Assembly: GCA_009594995.1 (NCBI GenBank)
Contig: VOPR01000080.1
Span: forward strand, 1-51,171
Direction: 5' to 3'
From: Nitrospira sp.
GTDB lineage: Bacteria; Nitrospirota; Nitrospiria; Nitrospirales; Nitrospiraceae
DNA length: 51,171 nt
This document shows positions 50,523 to 51,171 of the stretch, piece after piece (positions within the stretch are counted from its first letter, which is position 1; the number at the start of each line of letters is the position of its first letter). Below the pieces are notes generated by a model. It saw only the letters and a program-made list of their open reading frames with translations, made no database searches and was not told the origin of the DNA. Made by a program: the position numbers and the translations under genes.

Positions 50523-51171
50523 TCTTGCCCCTGCTTAACCGACACCACCTGGTTCGGTTGCACCGCCGATTGGCCCTGCAACTCCCAGAAGCGGGCGTAC
50601 TTGATGAACGTATAGTACGCATAGAGTCCGGACAGGATGAGCCCCGGCACACCGTCCAGACAACCTTTCCGCCCGACGTACATTTTGAAAAAGGTAAAAC
50701 AGGGATGGGAGATCAGCTGATGCCAGGAAAATGAACGCCCTTGCTCGACCATGCGCCGCGCCATGAGATCGGAGTAGCGCTCTTGCTTGGCCAGGTAATG
50801 GTCGATGTCCCGAAACGGGTACTGGAGAGCCGCGGCGGTCAAATACCCGATCTTCCCGTCCAGATCGAAACTCTCATGCACGAGCTCCTCCCGATAACGC
50901 AGCCGACTCTTCCGGAACAACTGCGGTTGCCGGTAGTCAGGAAACCAACCGCAATGTTTGATCCAGCGCCCAAGAAAATAATTCTTCCGCGGCACGAAGT
51001 AGGCATCCGCCTCCGGCCCTGCGGCCAACAGGCGCTGAATCTCCTCGCGCAATTCAGGCGTCGCCCGCTCATCTGTGTCCAGGCTGAACACCCAGTCGTG
51101 CGTGGCATGGGCCAGCGCCTCATTCCGCAGGCGGCCGAATCCGTGGAAGTCATGCTGGTAGACCTTGTCCG
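50519..51171 (-). CDS. Glycosyltransferase family 2 (WaaE/KdtX-like), 5' end outside window
   Basis: The frame is open to the right edge, so the start lies outside. The visible 217 residues include the central KVYQHDFHGFGRLRNEALAHATHDWVFSLDTDERATPELREEI (DTD metal motif), YFVPRKNYFLGRWIKHCGWFPDYRQPQLFRKSRLRYREELVHESF and a final FTFFKMYVGRKGCLDGVPGLILSGLYAYYTFIKYARFWE. The GTG at 51091 lies within the conserved region and is not the start. It is clearly paralogous to the adjacent GT2. The stop overlaps the ATG of the paralogue by 4 nt. The role is probably a neighbouring sugar on the LPS core. Confidence 0.93.
   Translation of the reverse strand, partial: DKVYQHDFHGFGRLRNEALAHATHDWVFSLDTDERATPELREEIQRLLAAGPEADAYFVPRKNYFLGRWIKHCGWFPDYRQPQLFRKSRLRYREELVHESFDLDGKIGYLTAAALQYPFRDIDHYLAKQERYSDLMARRMVEQGRSFSWHQLISHPCFTFFKMYVGRKGCLDGVPGLILSGLYAYYTFIKYARFWELQGQSAVQPNQVVSVKQGQE

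Overview
This window looks like part of the chromosome of a moderately GC-rich, Gram-negative, LPS-bearing bacterium. The gene content is consistent with Nitrospirota (Nitrospira-like): an archaeal-type class I aldolase beside a class I fructose bisphosphatase, a PsiF-repeat protein, and a very large surface-glycan locus. That assignment is recognition from content, not a computed placement. No rRNA, tRNA, transposase, integrase, CRISPR array or phage gene was seen.

Layout. Only the left edge reads on the plus strand: the 3' end of truA (1-236) and a psiF-like gene (318-635), which has a readable promoter. Everything from 761 to the right edge is on the minus strand, so transcription runs from right to left. 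Positions 761-7392 hold housekeeping genes, in transcription order fbp, fba (DhnA type), htrA/degP, a PIN-TRAM protein (YacL-like), ispD, ispF and cysE. A strong promoter with a perfect TATAAT and an unusually stable leader hairpin precede fbp.

Positions 7526 to 51171 are one surface-polysaccharide locus. From the right edge it begins with LPS-core-like glycosyltransferases: two tandem WaaE-like GT2 enzymes, a GT4 and a GT9 heptosyltransferase, closed by a terminator near 47470. A small AT-richer block follows (methyltransferase, CgeB-like GT, GT2, GT4; about 43.6-47.4 kb). Next come dTDP-rhamnose genes (rfbA, rfbB, rfbD, with no rfbC), a Wzy/WaaL-type O-antigen ligase or polymerase, GDP-fucose genes (gmd, fcl), an AsnB-type amidotransferase and a heparinase II/III-like protein. 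An AT-richer island at about 19.9-32.4 kb carries a strong UDP-sulfoquinovose synthase (SQD1/SqdB) homologue, a PhyH-type dioxygenase, a Wzx-type flippase, a methyltransferase, a nonulosonic (sialic-acid-like) acid module (neuC, neuB, 2-hydroxyacid dehydrogenase, neuA), a capsule-synthesis-like protein and a GT4. The locus ends with more glycosyltransferases and methyltransferases, a WcaJ-type initiating sugar transferase, a KdsC-type phosphatase, manC, a phosphomannomutase and a DUF3108-like exported protein.

Working model (inference). A phosphoglycosyl transferase loads the first sugar on undecaprenyl phosphate. About a dozen glycosyltransferases then extend it with residues drawn from GDP-mannose/GDP-fucose, dTDP-hexose, CMP-nonulosonate and UDP-sulfoquinovose pools. 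The unit is flipped by the Wzx-like protein and joined by the O-antigen ligase/polymerase. The most unusual prediction is a non-photosynthetic surface glycan carrying two acidic sugars, a sulfonated one (sulfoquinovose) and a nonulosonic acid, possibly modified further by the dioxygenase and methyltransferases.
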